The translations under genes and the position numbers were made by a program. Positions 1-5,898 of a stretch of DNA of 6,284 bases are shown here, in pieces; the first letter of the stretch is position 1, and the number at the start of each line of letters is the position of its first letter. The DNA comes from JBBQZL01 sp038207745 (lineage in GTDB: Bacteria > Actinomycetota > Thermoleophilia > Solirubrobacterales > 70-9): assembly GCA_038207745.1 (NCBI GenBank), contig JBBQZL010000158.1, positions 1-6,284 of the forward strand. The letters are read 5' to 3'. The notes under the pieces were generated by a model. That model saw only the letters and a program-made list of their open reading frames with translations. It was not told where the DNA came from and searched no databases.

Positions 1-631
1 GGCGCAGGATGGCGCCGTCGCGCATCAGCAGCAATGCGTCGCACTCGCCCGCCTCATCCATCTGGTGGCTCGAGACCAGGAGCGAGGTGCCCGCGCGGGA
101 CAGCTCGTGAAAGGTTCGCCACAGCGACGCACGAAGAACGGGGTCGAGGCCCGTGGTCGGCTCATCCAGAACCAGCAGATCCGGACGGCCGAGAAGCGCG
201 GTGGCCAGCGAGACACGAGAGCGCTGGCCGCCGGACAGCGAACCGACAAGCTGCTTGCGAACGTCAAGCAGGCCAACGGTCGTGAGTACCTCCTCGATGC
301 GCTCGCGTGACGCGTCGAGGACGGCGGCAAAGTAGCGCAGGTTCTCGGCAACGGTGAGGTCGGTGTACACGGAGGGCGCCTGGGTCACGTAGCCGACGCG
401 GCGGCGCAATGAAGCAGTGCCGGCTGGCTCGCCCAGCACGGAGACGTTCCCGCCGGCGATGACCTGGACACCGACAATCGCGCGCATCAGCGTCGTCTTG
501 CCGCAGGCACTCGGGCCGAAGAGACCCGTCACCGATTTCGTCTCAACTGCGAGGGAGACCTCGTGGACCACCTCACGGGAGCCCCGAATGACCCTCAGGT
601 CTGCGATCTCGACGGCGTTGGTCTCAGGCAC
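1..631 (-). CDS. ABC transporter ATP-binding protein (exporter type), 3' end cut by the window
   Basis: This is the cytoplasmic ATPase subunit of an ABC transporter, resembling the DrrA/CcmA/YbhF-type ATPases that pair with ABC-2 membrane permeases. The substrate cannot be told. Of 210 visible residues, the full motif set is present in order: Walker A GPSACGKTT (39-47), Q-loop Gln84 in YVTQAP, signature LSGGQ (132-136), Walker B LLVLDE (152-157), D-loop GLD (161-163) and switch His189 in SSHQMDEA. The protein continues past the left edge, where a C-terminal tail and probably a permease gene would lie. The start is a GTG at 629-631. The frame stays open upstream into menD, but no ATG, GTG or TTG lies in the gap, and VEIADLRVIRG right after this start is the usual first strand of the domain. 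No clear ribosome site precedes it. Cys43 in Walker A is unusual, since the common form is GPNGAGKTT. The family is certain; the exact start is less so. Confidence 0.92.
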   Translation of the reverse strand, partial: MPETNAVEIADLRVIRGSREVVHEVSLAVETKSVTGLFGPSACGKTTLMRAIVGVQVIAGGNVSVLGEPAGTASLRRRVGYVTQAPSVYTDLTVAENLRYFAAVLDASRERIEEVLTTVGLLDVRKQLVGSLSGGQRSRVSLATALLGRPDLLVLDEPTTGLDPVLRASLWRTFHELSRAGTSLLVSSHQMDEAGECDALLLMRDGAILR

Positions 632-633
632 AC

Positions 634-651
634 ACGCAGTCTGACGCAGTC
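634..651. repeat. 8-base direct repeat, 10-base period, just before the ABC gene
   Basis: ACGCAGTC occurs at 634-641 and again at 644-651 (GACTGCGT twice on the minus strand). It ends 3 bases before the GTG start of the ABC gene. The period equals about one helical turn, so it could be a small operator, or it could be chance in GC-rich DNA. The rest of the 119-base gap (632-750) holds GC-rich palindromes but no TANNNT-type -10 on the minus strand and no stem followed by a T-run. Confidence 0.25.
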
Positions 652-750
652 GTGCGGCTTCATGGGGCGACCCCGGGGAGATGCCACTTTTGAGTGCGGG
701 TGCGCCGGCCCGGGCGGGGGGTTGGCGCCACGTTCTCTGGCTGGTCCGGT

Positions 751-2502
751 CTAGATCTGGTCGAGAACGGATGCCGCCGCGGCTGCGAGGCGCTGGTTCA
801 ACTCCGGACGCGCACGCCTGTCAGTGCGGATTTCGATCAACCCGGTCCCGGCGGCCAGGGCATCGGGAAGGTCCGCGATATCCTCGAGATGGATGTGGCC
901 CAGGTCAAAGAGCGCGGCCGCGCGAGCCACATCGACATTCCGGCCGGTCCCCTGCAGTGCCTCGAACTCATCGGCGCCCATCGCCCTTGCCTGGGGAAGC
1001 ATGTGGAAGATCCCGCCGCCGTCGTTGTTGATCACGATGATCCGCACGGGGGTCGTGATGTCGCGGAGCGCTGCGAGCGACCCGAGATCGTGAAGCAACC
1101 CAAGATCTCCGGTGATGATCACCGTCGGTCTGCCGGTCTGATGGGCTGCGCCGATCCCGGAGGAGATCAGTCCATCGATTCCGTTGGCACCTCTGTTTGC
1201 CAGGAACAGCACGTCGGTGCTGGATGACCCGAGGAAGGCCTCCTGGTCTCGGATCGGCATGCTGGACGCCGTGTAGATCAGATCACCTTCCTGATACGAC
1301 CGTCCGAGCGCCCGGTGGAGCGACGGCTCCGAGATCGCCTCCGCCTCCAGGGCTGAGTCGAGCGCCTCGCCTATCGCCGCATCGGCACCACACCAGAGGT
1401 CCGGCCAATCCTCGGCCGGGGGGTACTCTGCGAGGCGACCCAGAAGGCCCTTGGCCGTAGCGGGGGCGTCAGAGCGGAGAAGTTGACCCACACGACCAAT
1501 CGGGTCATTCCAGCCCCCGCCTGGATCGATGAGGATCTGCTCGGGAGCGCCCGGTTCGCCGAGCCATTGCCGCAGAGGCCTCGAAGTCGGGAGATCGCCG
1601 AATCGGATGATCAGTTCCGGTCTCAGCGAGTCCGGCCCGGTGCGCGCGATCGCCTCGTAGTGGGAGATCACCAGACCCCGGTCGTGGGGCCCGAGCCGGA
1701 GCTGCGAGGTGGGCTCGGCGAGGACGGGATAGCCCGTCGCACGGGCCAGACCGGTAAGGGGCTCTCGAATGGCCGGGTCGGTCTGACGGCCGGCCAGAAT
1801 CAGGCCATTCGGCGACGCCCTGACCTGTTCGGCAAGGCGGTCAAGGAGATCCGAGTCCGGGTGACGGGGAGGGGAAACGACCCCGCTCAGCGGCCTGGCG
1901 CCCCTTCCATCGAGGGCAAGCGGATCAGTCGCCGTCACGGCTCCCGGCTGCGAGATCGGGGCGAGCGGCTCACGCAGGGCAAAGTTGAGGTGCACCGGAC
2001 CGGGCCGTCCATCAACCACGGACGCGGCATATGCACGACAGGCAACGGAGCGAAGGTGGAGCAGCCCGGAATCATCGGCCAGATGAGTGCCCACCTCACA
2101 AAACCAGCGGACCGCGGAGCCGTACATTCCGATCTGGTCGATCGTCTGGCCTGCACCGATGCCCCGCAGCTCCGGCGGCCTGTCGGCGGTCAGGATCAGC
2201 AGCGGTATCCCTGACTCGTCCGCCTCGCAGATCGCCGGAAGGTAGTTGGCGGCCGCGGTCCCGGAGGTGCAGAGAAGGGCCGCGGGAACACCGCTGGACT
2301 GTGCGGCCCCGAGGGCGAAGAACCCGGCTGATCGCTCGTCGACGATCACCGATGTCTCGATTGACTCGTCACGCCACAGCGCGACTGCAAGCGGGGTTGA
2401 GCGTGAACCCGGAGAGATCACCGCGTGGCGGATTCCCAGCCGCACCATTTCGTCCGTGAAGGCGGAGGCGAGAGCCGTATTTGCGTTGGTCGGATCCATC
2501 AT
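751..2502 (-). CDS. menD: 2-succinyl-5-enolpyruvyl-6-hydroxy-3-cyclohexene-1-carboxylate synthase (MenD)
   Basis: MenD joins isochorismate and 2-oxoglutarate, with loss of CO2, to give SEPHCHC in the cytoplasmic classical menaquinone pathway. It uses thiamine diphosphate and Mg2+. The protein is 583 residues, a normal family length. The N-terminal domain has SPGSRSTPLA (30-39), the cofactor-activating Glu56 in VIVDER, TSGTAAANYLPA (79-90) and LTADRPPELRG (104-114). The C-terminal domain has NRGANGIDGLISSGIG (436-451) and the metal/diphosphate motif running from GDLGLLHDLGSL (465-476) to NNDGGGIFH (492-500). Two ATG codons stand side by side at the start (2500-2502 and 2497-2499), and the first is taken. 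The stop of the upstream hydrolase lies 7 bases before it, so the two genes are probably co-transcribed and possibly translationally coupled. The only ribosome-site-like bases before the ATG are a weak TAGG. No other men gene is visible. Confidence 0.98.
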   Translation of the reverse strand: MMDPTNANTALASAFTDEMVRLGIRHAVISPGSRSTPLAVALWRDESIETSVIVDERSAGFFALGAAQSSGVPAALLCTSGTAAANYLPAICEADESGIPLLILTADRPPELRGIGAGQTIDQIGMYGSAVRWFCEVGTHLADDSGLLHLRSVACRAYAASVVDGRPGPVHLNFALREPLAPISQPGAVTATDPLALDGRGARPLSGVVSPPRHPDSDLLDRLAEQVRASPNGLILAGRQTDPAIREPLTGLARATGYPVLAEPTSQLRLGPHDRGLVISHYEAIARTGPDSLRPELIIRFGDLPTSRPLRQWLGEPGAPEQILIDPGGGWNDPIGRVGQLLRSDAPATAKGLLGRLAEYPPAEDWPDLWCGADAAIGEALDSALEAEAISEPSLHRALGRSYQEGDLIYTASSMPIRDQEAFLGSSSTDVLFLANRGANGIDGLISSGIGAAHQTGRPTVIITGDLGLLHDLGSLAALRDITTPVRIIVINNDGGGIFHMLPQARAMGADEFEALQGTGRNVDVARAAALFDLGHIHLEDIADLPDALAAGTGLIEIRTDRRARPELNQRLAAAAASVLDQI

Positions 2503-2509
2503 CGGCAGC

Positions 2510-3424
2510 CTACGAGAAGAAGCTGCCTGCCCGGTCGGCGATCAGCTCCGGCTGCTCGTCGACGATGAAATGCGCTGCATCCGGGATCATCTCGACTTCC
2601 ATGTTCGGAGCCTGACCCCGGACATCGATCTCGAGCAGATAATGCGAGATCATCCGGTCGTTGACCCCGAAGAGCAGCTGGGTCGGTGCCTCGATTCTGA
2701 GGCCTCGGCTTCCACCAAGAGCTGCCTCCCGGAAGGTTGAAAGGTAGTACCGGTAGAGCGAACTGATGGCCTCGGCCCGCCTGGGATCCCGGAAGCTGTC
2801 CGCGTACGCCGCAGCTTCACCGGCTCCGAATCGCGGTGTGGAGCCGCTCTGGGTCAGCAGGTGATTGACCAGCGAAGAGTCGCGGAGCATCTTCGGTCCC
2901 ATGCCCGGCGTCGCGATCAGGCAGGCATACCAACTCCGCCAGAGTTGTCGAAGTGATGCCGCACTCATCTTCGGCCAGGGATGCGGGCAGTTGCAGACGA
3001 TCATTCGCCGGACACGCGCCGGATGATCGATCGCGAGCAGCATCGCGGTCCAGCCTCCCCAATCGTGTCCGATCATCTGGGCGCTCTCGATCCCGAGCGC
3101 ATCCATCAGGGCCACCTGATCGCGGGCGAAGGTCGGGCCGTTGTATCCGTAGCCGGGTGTCTCGCTCCAGCCGAACCCCCTCAGGTCGGGTGCGATGACG
3201 CGGAAGCGTTCGCTGAGCATCGGGATCACACGTGACCACATCCCGTGATGCTGCGGCCAGCCATGGAGTAGGAGGACCGGTTCGCCGTCGCCTGCCTCGG
3301 CGTAATTGAGCAGAAATCCGTTGACCTCGATCCGGTGATGCGTCGCGCCCGCAATCGGAGGCGGGCCTTGATCGGAGGGCGTTCGCATGCCGGAAGAGTC
3401 TATGAGGGAGCCGAGTTGTGACAT
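2510..3424 (-). CDS. alpha/beta hydrolase, epoxide hydrolase / haloalkane dehalogenase-like
   Basis: This is an alpha/beta-hydrolase-fold enzyme of 304 residues with an Asp nucleophile. The oxyanion-hole motif is HGWP (54-57), the nucleophile elbow is GHDWGG (119-124) with Asp121, the acid is Asp256 in GVNDR, and the base is His285 in DAAHF. A cap domain lies between about residues 145 and 235. It carries Tyr166 and the YRYY run at 224-227, and two cap tyrosines are the usual epoxide-activating residues. This set fits epoxide hydrolases and dehalogenases rather than MenH, which uses Ser. The substrate is unknown. The start is the ATG at 3422-3424: GAGGAG lies 9 bases upstream (3434-3439). An upstream in-frame ATG (3511) would reach into the divergent thpR gene, and a downstream one (3388) has no ribosome site. 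The first 25 or so residues are poorly structured and Pro/Ser-rich. It lies 7 bases upstream of menD, likely in one operon. Confidence 0.9.
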   Translation of the reverse strand: MSQLGSLIDSSGMRTPSDQGPPPIAGATHHRIEVNGFLLNYAEAGDGEPVLLLHGWPQHHGMWSRVIPMLSERFRVIAPDLRGFGWSETPGYGYNGPTFARDQVALMDALGIESAQMIGHDWGGWTAMLLAIDHPARVRRMIVCNCPHPWPKMSAASLRQLWRSWYACLIATPGMGPKMLRDSSLVNHLLTQSGSTPRFGAGEAAAYADSFRDPRRAEAISSLYRYYLSTFREAALGGSRGLRIEAPTQLLFGVNDRMISHYLLEIDVRGQAPNMEVEMIPDAAHFIVDEQPELIADRAGSFFS

Positions 3425-3433
3425 TTCCGGCGA

Positions 3434-3439
3434 CTCCTC
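3434..3439 (-). promoter_or_regulatory. ribosome binding site fixing the hydrolase start
   Basis: GAGGAG on the minus strand lies 9 bases from the ATG at 3424. It is one of the two clear Shine-Dalgarno sequences in the window and favours this start over the in-frame ATGs at 3511 and 3388. Confidence 0.7.
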
Positions 3440-3454
3440 TTGGTTTGATGCGCC

Positions 3455-3460
3455 TAGCCT
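3455..3460 (+). promoter_or_regulatory. candidate -10 element for a leaderless thpR(-recA) transcript
   Basis: TAGCCT ends 7 bases before the A of the thpR start codon. This is the spacing at which transcription would begin at the start codon itself. There is no purine-rich ribosome site in front of thpR, which agrees with a leaderless mRNA. A -35 element is not recognisable, so the call rests on one hexamer and its position. Confidence 0.35.
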
Positions 3461-3467
3461 TGTGTCG

Positions 3468-4091
3468 ATGAGTGATGAGCAGACAGATCGACGCGGGGTC
3501 CGGCTCTTCACCGCGGTCGATGTCCCCGATCAGGTCCGGGACGGGATCAGGCTCTGGGGAGAGACCGCTCTTGCCGACCCGGCGCTGCGGCCGATCGTGC
3601 CCGAGTCCCTGCATGTGACGCTGGTCTTTCTTGGCTCGCGGCATGAGTCGGACATCGAGCCCCTCGGCCGGATTCTCAGCTCGATGCCGAGGCGATCGGT
3701 TTCCATGCAGCTGCGGCCGGCTGCGGTGCCCGTGATCGGCCGCGATGGCAGGCCGGCGCTCTATGCACTCGAGGTTGTCTCTCCCGGCTTGGCGGCCATG
3801 CGCGAGGAACTCAGGGTCCGATTGGTCGATCAGGGCTTCCACCGGCGCGAATCGCGGGTCTACTGGCCGCATCTGACCGTTGCGAGGGTGCGCGCGAGAC
3901 CGGGATCGCGGGGACGCCGGATGGCCGTTGAGACTCCGCCTGCGGAGCTTCCGGCTTCATTGCAAAACAGATTTCCTGGCGTCCGATTGACGCTCTACCT
4001 TTCAAAGACAATGCCGCAGGGCGCCAGATACGTCCCGTTGGTGCAATTAGATCTGCCCATACCCGGGCAACGGCGAGGTGATGCGACATGA
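3468..4091 (+). CDS. thpR: RNA 2',3'-cyclic phosphodiesterase (ThpR / LigT family)
   Basis: This is a 2H phosphoesterase that opens 2',3'-cyclic phosphate RNA ends to 2'-phosphates. It is a soluble, single-domain enzyme; its cellular role in bacteria is poorly defined. The 207-residue protein has the two HxT motifs of the family: HVTLVFLG with His49 and Thr51, and PHLTVARV with His135 and Thr137. They sit in pseudo-symmetric halves about 86 residues apart, as expected. The C-terminal stretch LTLYLSKTMPQGARY is also typical. The start is the ATG at 3468, because family similarity begins a few residues later at RLFTAVDVPDQVR. ATGs at 3387 and 3402 would add a tail antisense to the divergent hydrolase. 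No ribosome site is seen, so leaderless translation is possible. The TGA overlaps the recA ATG (ATGA), so the two genes are probably translationally coupled. thpR next to recA is, from memory, a recurrent order in this part of the Actinobacteria. Confidence 0.95.
   Translation: MSDEQTDRRGVRLFTAVDVPDQVRDGIRLWGETALADPALRPIVPESLHVTLVFLGSRHESDIEPLGRILSSMPRRSVSMQLRPAAVPVIGRDGRPALYALEVVSPGLAAMREELRVRLVDQGFHRRESRVYWPHLTVARVRARPGSRGRRMAVETPPAELPASLQNRFPGVRLTLYLSKTMPQGARYVPLVQLDLPIPGQRRGDAT
4075..4080 (+). promoter_or_regulatory. ribosome binding site of recA, inside thpR
   Basis: GAGGTG lies 7 bases before the ATG at 4088, within the last codons of thpR. This spacing favours the start at 4088 over the in-frame ATG at 4097, which would sit 16 bases away. 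Confidence 0.7.
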
Positions 4092-5239
4092 GAACGATGG
4101 CTGACAAGAAGGTTTCGATCAAGGATTCCGCCACTGGCAAGAACGCCAAGGCGAAGGATCAGGCGCTGGAGGCGGCCCTGACCCAGATTGATCGCCAGTT
4201 CGGTGCCGGTTCGGTTATGCGCCTGGGCGGCGACGCGACCGTCAAGGTCGAAGCGGTATCGACGGGGGCGCTGCCTCTTGATGTTGCGCTTGGCGTGGGT
4301 GGTCTGCCCAGAGGACGGATCATCGAGCTCTTCGGCCCGGAGTCATCGGGCAAGACGACCCTCGTCTACCACGTGATCGCCGAGGTCCAGAAGCTCGGAG
4401 GTGTCGCGGCGTTTGTCGATGCCGAGCACTCGATGGATCCGGTCTACGCACGCAGGATCGGAGTCGACACCGACGAACTCCTGGTCTCGCAGCCGGATTA
4501 TGGTGAGCAGGCGCTCGAGATCGTCGACGTCCTGGTTCGCTCCGGCGCAGTTGATCTGGTCGCGGTCGACTCGGTCGCCGCGTTGACTCCGCGGGCTGAG
4601 CTCGAGGGACAGATGGGGGAGACCCAGGTGGGTCTCCAGGCAAGGCTGATGTCGCATGCGCTGCGGAAGCTCGCCGGCAATCTGAACCGGGCGAACACGA
4701 TCTGCCTGTTCACCAACCAGATCCGCGAGAAGATCGGCGTCTCCTTCGGCTCGCCGGAGACGCAGCCGGGCGGAAGGGCGTTGAAGTTCTACGCGTCGCA
4801 GCGCCTCGACATCCGTCGTATCGAGACGCTCAAGGACGGGACCGAGGCAGTCGGCAACCGGGTCCGGGTAAAGGTCGTCAAGAACAAGGTTGCGGCTCCA
4901 TTTCGCCAGGCTGAGTTCGATATCGAGTACGGGGTCGGGGTCTCGCGGGAGGGCAGCCTGATCGACCTCGGCATCGAGCACGACTTCGTCCAGAAGTCCG
5001 GATCCTTCTTCTCCTATGGCGACCTGCGTCTGGGGCAGGGGAAGAACAACAGCAAGCAGTTTCTTTCCGAGAACCCCGAGATCGCCGATGAGATCGAGGT
5101 CAAGATCCTTGGTGTGCTGGGGATCAACCGGAGCGGCGTCGTTTCAGAGCCGGCCGCGGTTGAGCCGGCTGCTGCTTCCAAGGCGGCTGCGACTGCCGAT
5201 GCGGAACCGGAAACAGAGGCTGAGAGCAAGGCGGCATAG
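4088..5239 (+). CDS. recA: recombinase RecA
   Basis: RecA forms ATP-dependent filaments on single-stranded DNA, drives strand exchange and stimulates LexA self-cleavage. The protein is 383 residues, full length, with no intein. Residues 1-25 are a Lys-rich lead before the N-terminal helix (ALEAALTQIDRQFGAGSVM). Walker A is GPESSGKTT (83-91), the catalytic Glu is Glu113 in DAEHSMDP, Walker B is VDLVAVDS (155-162), and the ATP-sensing Gln211 sits in TNQIREK. Loop L1 lies around 171-182 and L2 around 210-228. The C-terminal domain ends in an Ala/Glu-rich acidic tail (352-383), the usual autoinhibitory region. Unusual residues occur in the DNA loops: L1 reads GETQVG where GD(S/T)H is the norm, and L2 reads VSFGSPET where VMFGNPET is common. 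The start at 4088 has GAGGTG 7 bases upstream and overlaps the thpR stop by 4 bases. No SOS box of the GAAC-N4-GTTC type was found upstream. Confidence 0.99.
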   Translation: MRTMADKKVSIKDSATGKNAKAKDQALEAALTQIDRQFGAGSVMRLGGDATVKVEAVSTGALPLDVALGVGGLPRGRIIELFGPESSGKTTLVYHVIAEVQKLGGVAAFVDAEHSMDPVYARRIGVDTDELLVSQPDYGEQALEIVDVLVRSGAVDLVAVDSVAALTPRAELEGQMGETQVGLQARLMSHALRKLAGNLNRANTICLFTNQIREKIGVSFGSPETQPGGRALKFYASQRLDIRRIETLKDGTEAVGNRVRVKVVKNKVAAPFRQAEFDIEYGVGVSREGSLIDLGIEHDFVQKSGSFFSYGDLRLGQGKNNSKQFLSENPEIADEIEVKILGVLGINRSGVVSEPAAVEPAAASKAAATADAEPETEAESKAA

Positions 5240-5245
5240 CGCCGA

Positions 5246-5266
5246 CGGGCAATGACCCGATTCGGG
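5246..5266 (+). repeat. overlapping small inverted repeats in the recA-recX gap
   Basis: CCCG at 5256-5259 can pair either with CGGG at 5246-5249 (6-base loop) or with CGGG at 5263-5266 (3-base loop), so the two hairpins exclude each other. The stems are only 4 base pairs and no T-run follows, so this is not a standard terminator. A structure between recA and recX that lowers recX expression is known in other bacteria. Whether this acts that way is inference. Confidence 0.2.
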
Positions 5267-5291
5267 CGAGGGCTGGTACGGGTGCCTTCTC

Positions 5292-5762
5292 ATGTCCGAT
5301 GAGAGCCTGGCGCTTGCGCTGCGGGCGCTGAGCCAGAAGGAGCGCAGCGTCGCGGAGTTGACCGATTGGCTCCGGGTCCGCGAACTCGAGGAGGAGGAGG
5401 TCGAGAGGGTCATCGACCTCCTGATCTCGATCGGGACGTTGAGCGACGCGAAGTTCGCCGCAGGTTTTGCCGGGGACAAGCGACAGCTCTCCGGATGGGG
5501 GGACGACCGGATCCGCGCCGCGCTCGTCAAACGCGGCATCGGCGCGGATGAGATTGCGGCGGGGCTAGTCGAGACTGACGGCGAGAGTGAGGTCGAGAGG
5601 GCCACGAACCTGGTCCTCGAGCGCTCGTATGACCTCTCGGCTGATCGCGACCGCTCGCGAGCACTCGGTGTGCTCGCGCGGCGTGGGTATGACTCTGAGG
5701 TCGCATATGAGGCAATTCGTCGTGCGGCGCGTGGTATCGACCTCGATGAATTTGGCGTATAG
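5292..5762 (+). CDS. recX: RecA regulatory protein RecX
   Basis: RecX binds the RecA filament groove and modulates (usually inhibits) its extension, ATPase and strand-exchange activities in the cytoplasm. The 156-residue protein has the expected all-helical triple repeat. Repeat 1 is about 6-50 (ALALRALSQKERSVAEL, then VERVIDLLISIGTLSD). Repeat 2 is about 51-92 (DAKFAAGFAGDKRQ, then DDRIRAALVKRGI). Repeat 3 is about 104-150 (ALGVLARRGYDSEVAYEAI). The position 52 bases after recA on the same strand is the classical arrangement and supports the assignment. The start is the only in-frame ATG after a stop at 5253-5255. A weak GGGTG lies 7 bases upstream, so translation is probably modest compared with recA. 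It is likely co-transcribed with thpR and recA. Confidence 0.95.
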   Translation: MSDESLALALRALSQKERSVAELTDWLRVRELEEEEVERVIDLLISIGTLSDAKFAAGFAGDKRQLSGWGDDRIRAALVKRGIGADEIAAGLVETDGESEVERATNLVLERSYDLSADRDRSRALGVLARRGYDSEVAYEAIRRAARGIDLDEFGV

Positions 5763-5780
5763 GAGCTCCGGTACTACTCT
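5752..5780 (+). promoter_or_regulatory. possible promoter for the RNase Y gene
   Basis: TTGGCG (5752-5757), 17 bases, then TACTCT (5775-5780) is an acceptable match to a housekeeping -35/-10 pair. The -35 overlaps the end of recX. It would give RNase Y its own transcript with a 5' leader of about 110 bases. A TTGACG at 5794-5799 was also seen, but it has no -10 at a proper distance. Consensus-based and weak. Confidence 0.25.
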
Positions 5781-5824
5781 TAGACCAGGGTCGTTGACGC
5801 GGCCCCTCAAACTAGAAACTGGAA

Positions 5825-5840
5825 TGCCGTTACCACGGCA
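5825..5840 (+). repeat. 6-bp perfect inverted repeat (hairpin) in the recX-RNase Y gap
   Basis: TGCCGT (5825-5830), loop TACC, ACGGCA (5835-5840). The stem is perfect and the loop is four bases, but no T-run follows, so it is not a canonical intrinsic terminator. It lies about 60 bases before the RNase Y start and could be an mRNA leader stem or a regulator site. The rest of the 136-base gap (5763-5898) shows no coding sequence and no tRNA. Confidence 0.4.
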
Positions 5841-5898
5841 ATGAGATGCGGGACGTACCCCTCCGGATCCAGGGGCATGGCCCGGGGAAGAAGGACAT

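Larger units (their letters stand above)
3425..3467. promoter_or_regulatory. 43-base divergent intergenic region between hydrolase-menD and thpR-recA
   Basis: These bases separate the two divergent coding starts, so the promoters of both transcripts must lie in or overlap them. On the plus strand TAGCCT (3455-3460) fits the TANNNT -10 pattern, with 7 bases between it and the thpR ATG. No good -35 is seen. On the minus strand a Shine-Dalgarno is clear, but no convincing -10 was found. No actinobacterial SOS box (GAAC-N4-GTTC) is present here. Confidence 0.5.

Noticed and set aside
595..663. 22-codon open frame (minus strand, ATG at 663) overlapping the ABC start
   Set aside because: There is no ribosome site, no run of regulatory codons and no attenuator. 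It is too short to support as a leader peptide.
694..1227. 177-residue open frame on the plus strand
   Set aside because: It is antisense to the conserved C-terminal domain of MenD and shows no recognisable domain.
1483..2214. 243-residue open frame on the plus strand
   Set aside because: It is fully antisense to menD, whose motifs run through the whole stretch. The translation is Arg/Gly/Pro-rich with no family features, as expected of a shadow frame in GC-rich DNA.
2510..3424. Calling the hydrolase MenH because it adjoins menD
   Set aside because: The nucleophile is Asp in GHDWGG and the cap tyrosines fit epoxide hydrolases, whereas MenH uses a Ser nucleophile.
3387..3467. Longer N-terminus for thpR from ATG 3387 or 3402
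   Set aside because: It would overlap the divergent hydrolase start and its ribosome site, and family similarity only begins after 3468.
3464..3492. GTCGAT...ATCGAC inverted repeat around the thpR start
   Set aside because: Six-base arms 17 bases apart built from a common GC-rich word, mostly inside the coding region, are likely to be chance.
3425..3511. Longer N-terminus for the hydrolase from ATG 3511
   Set aside because: The start at 3424 has a strong GAGGAG at good spacing. The extension would lie inside thpR.
2817..3872. 351-residue open frame on the minus strand
   Set aside because: It overlaps the hydrolase in another frame and runs antisense through thpR. Both of those have clear catalytic motifs, and this frame has none.
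4343..4981. 212-residue open frame on the minus strand
   Set aside because: It is antisense to the RecA core. It mirrors codon bias and shows no family features.
5587..5844. 85-residue open frame crossing the recX end
   Set aside because: It lies mostly in the wrong frame of recX, and its tail in the gap shows no coding character.
5858..5875. CCCCT/AGGGG stem as a terminator
   Set aside because: The stem is 5 bp with an 8-base loop and no T-run after it.
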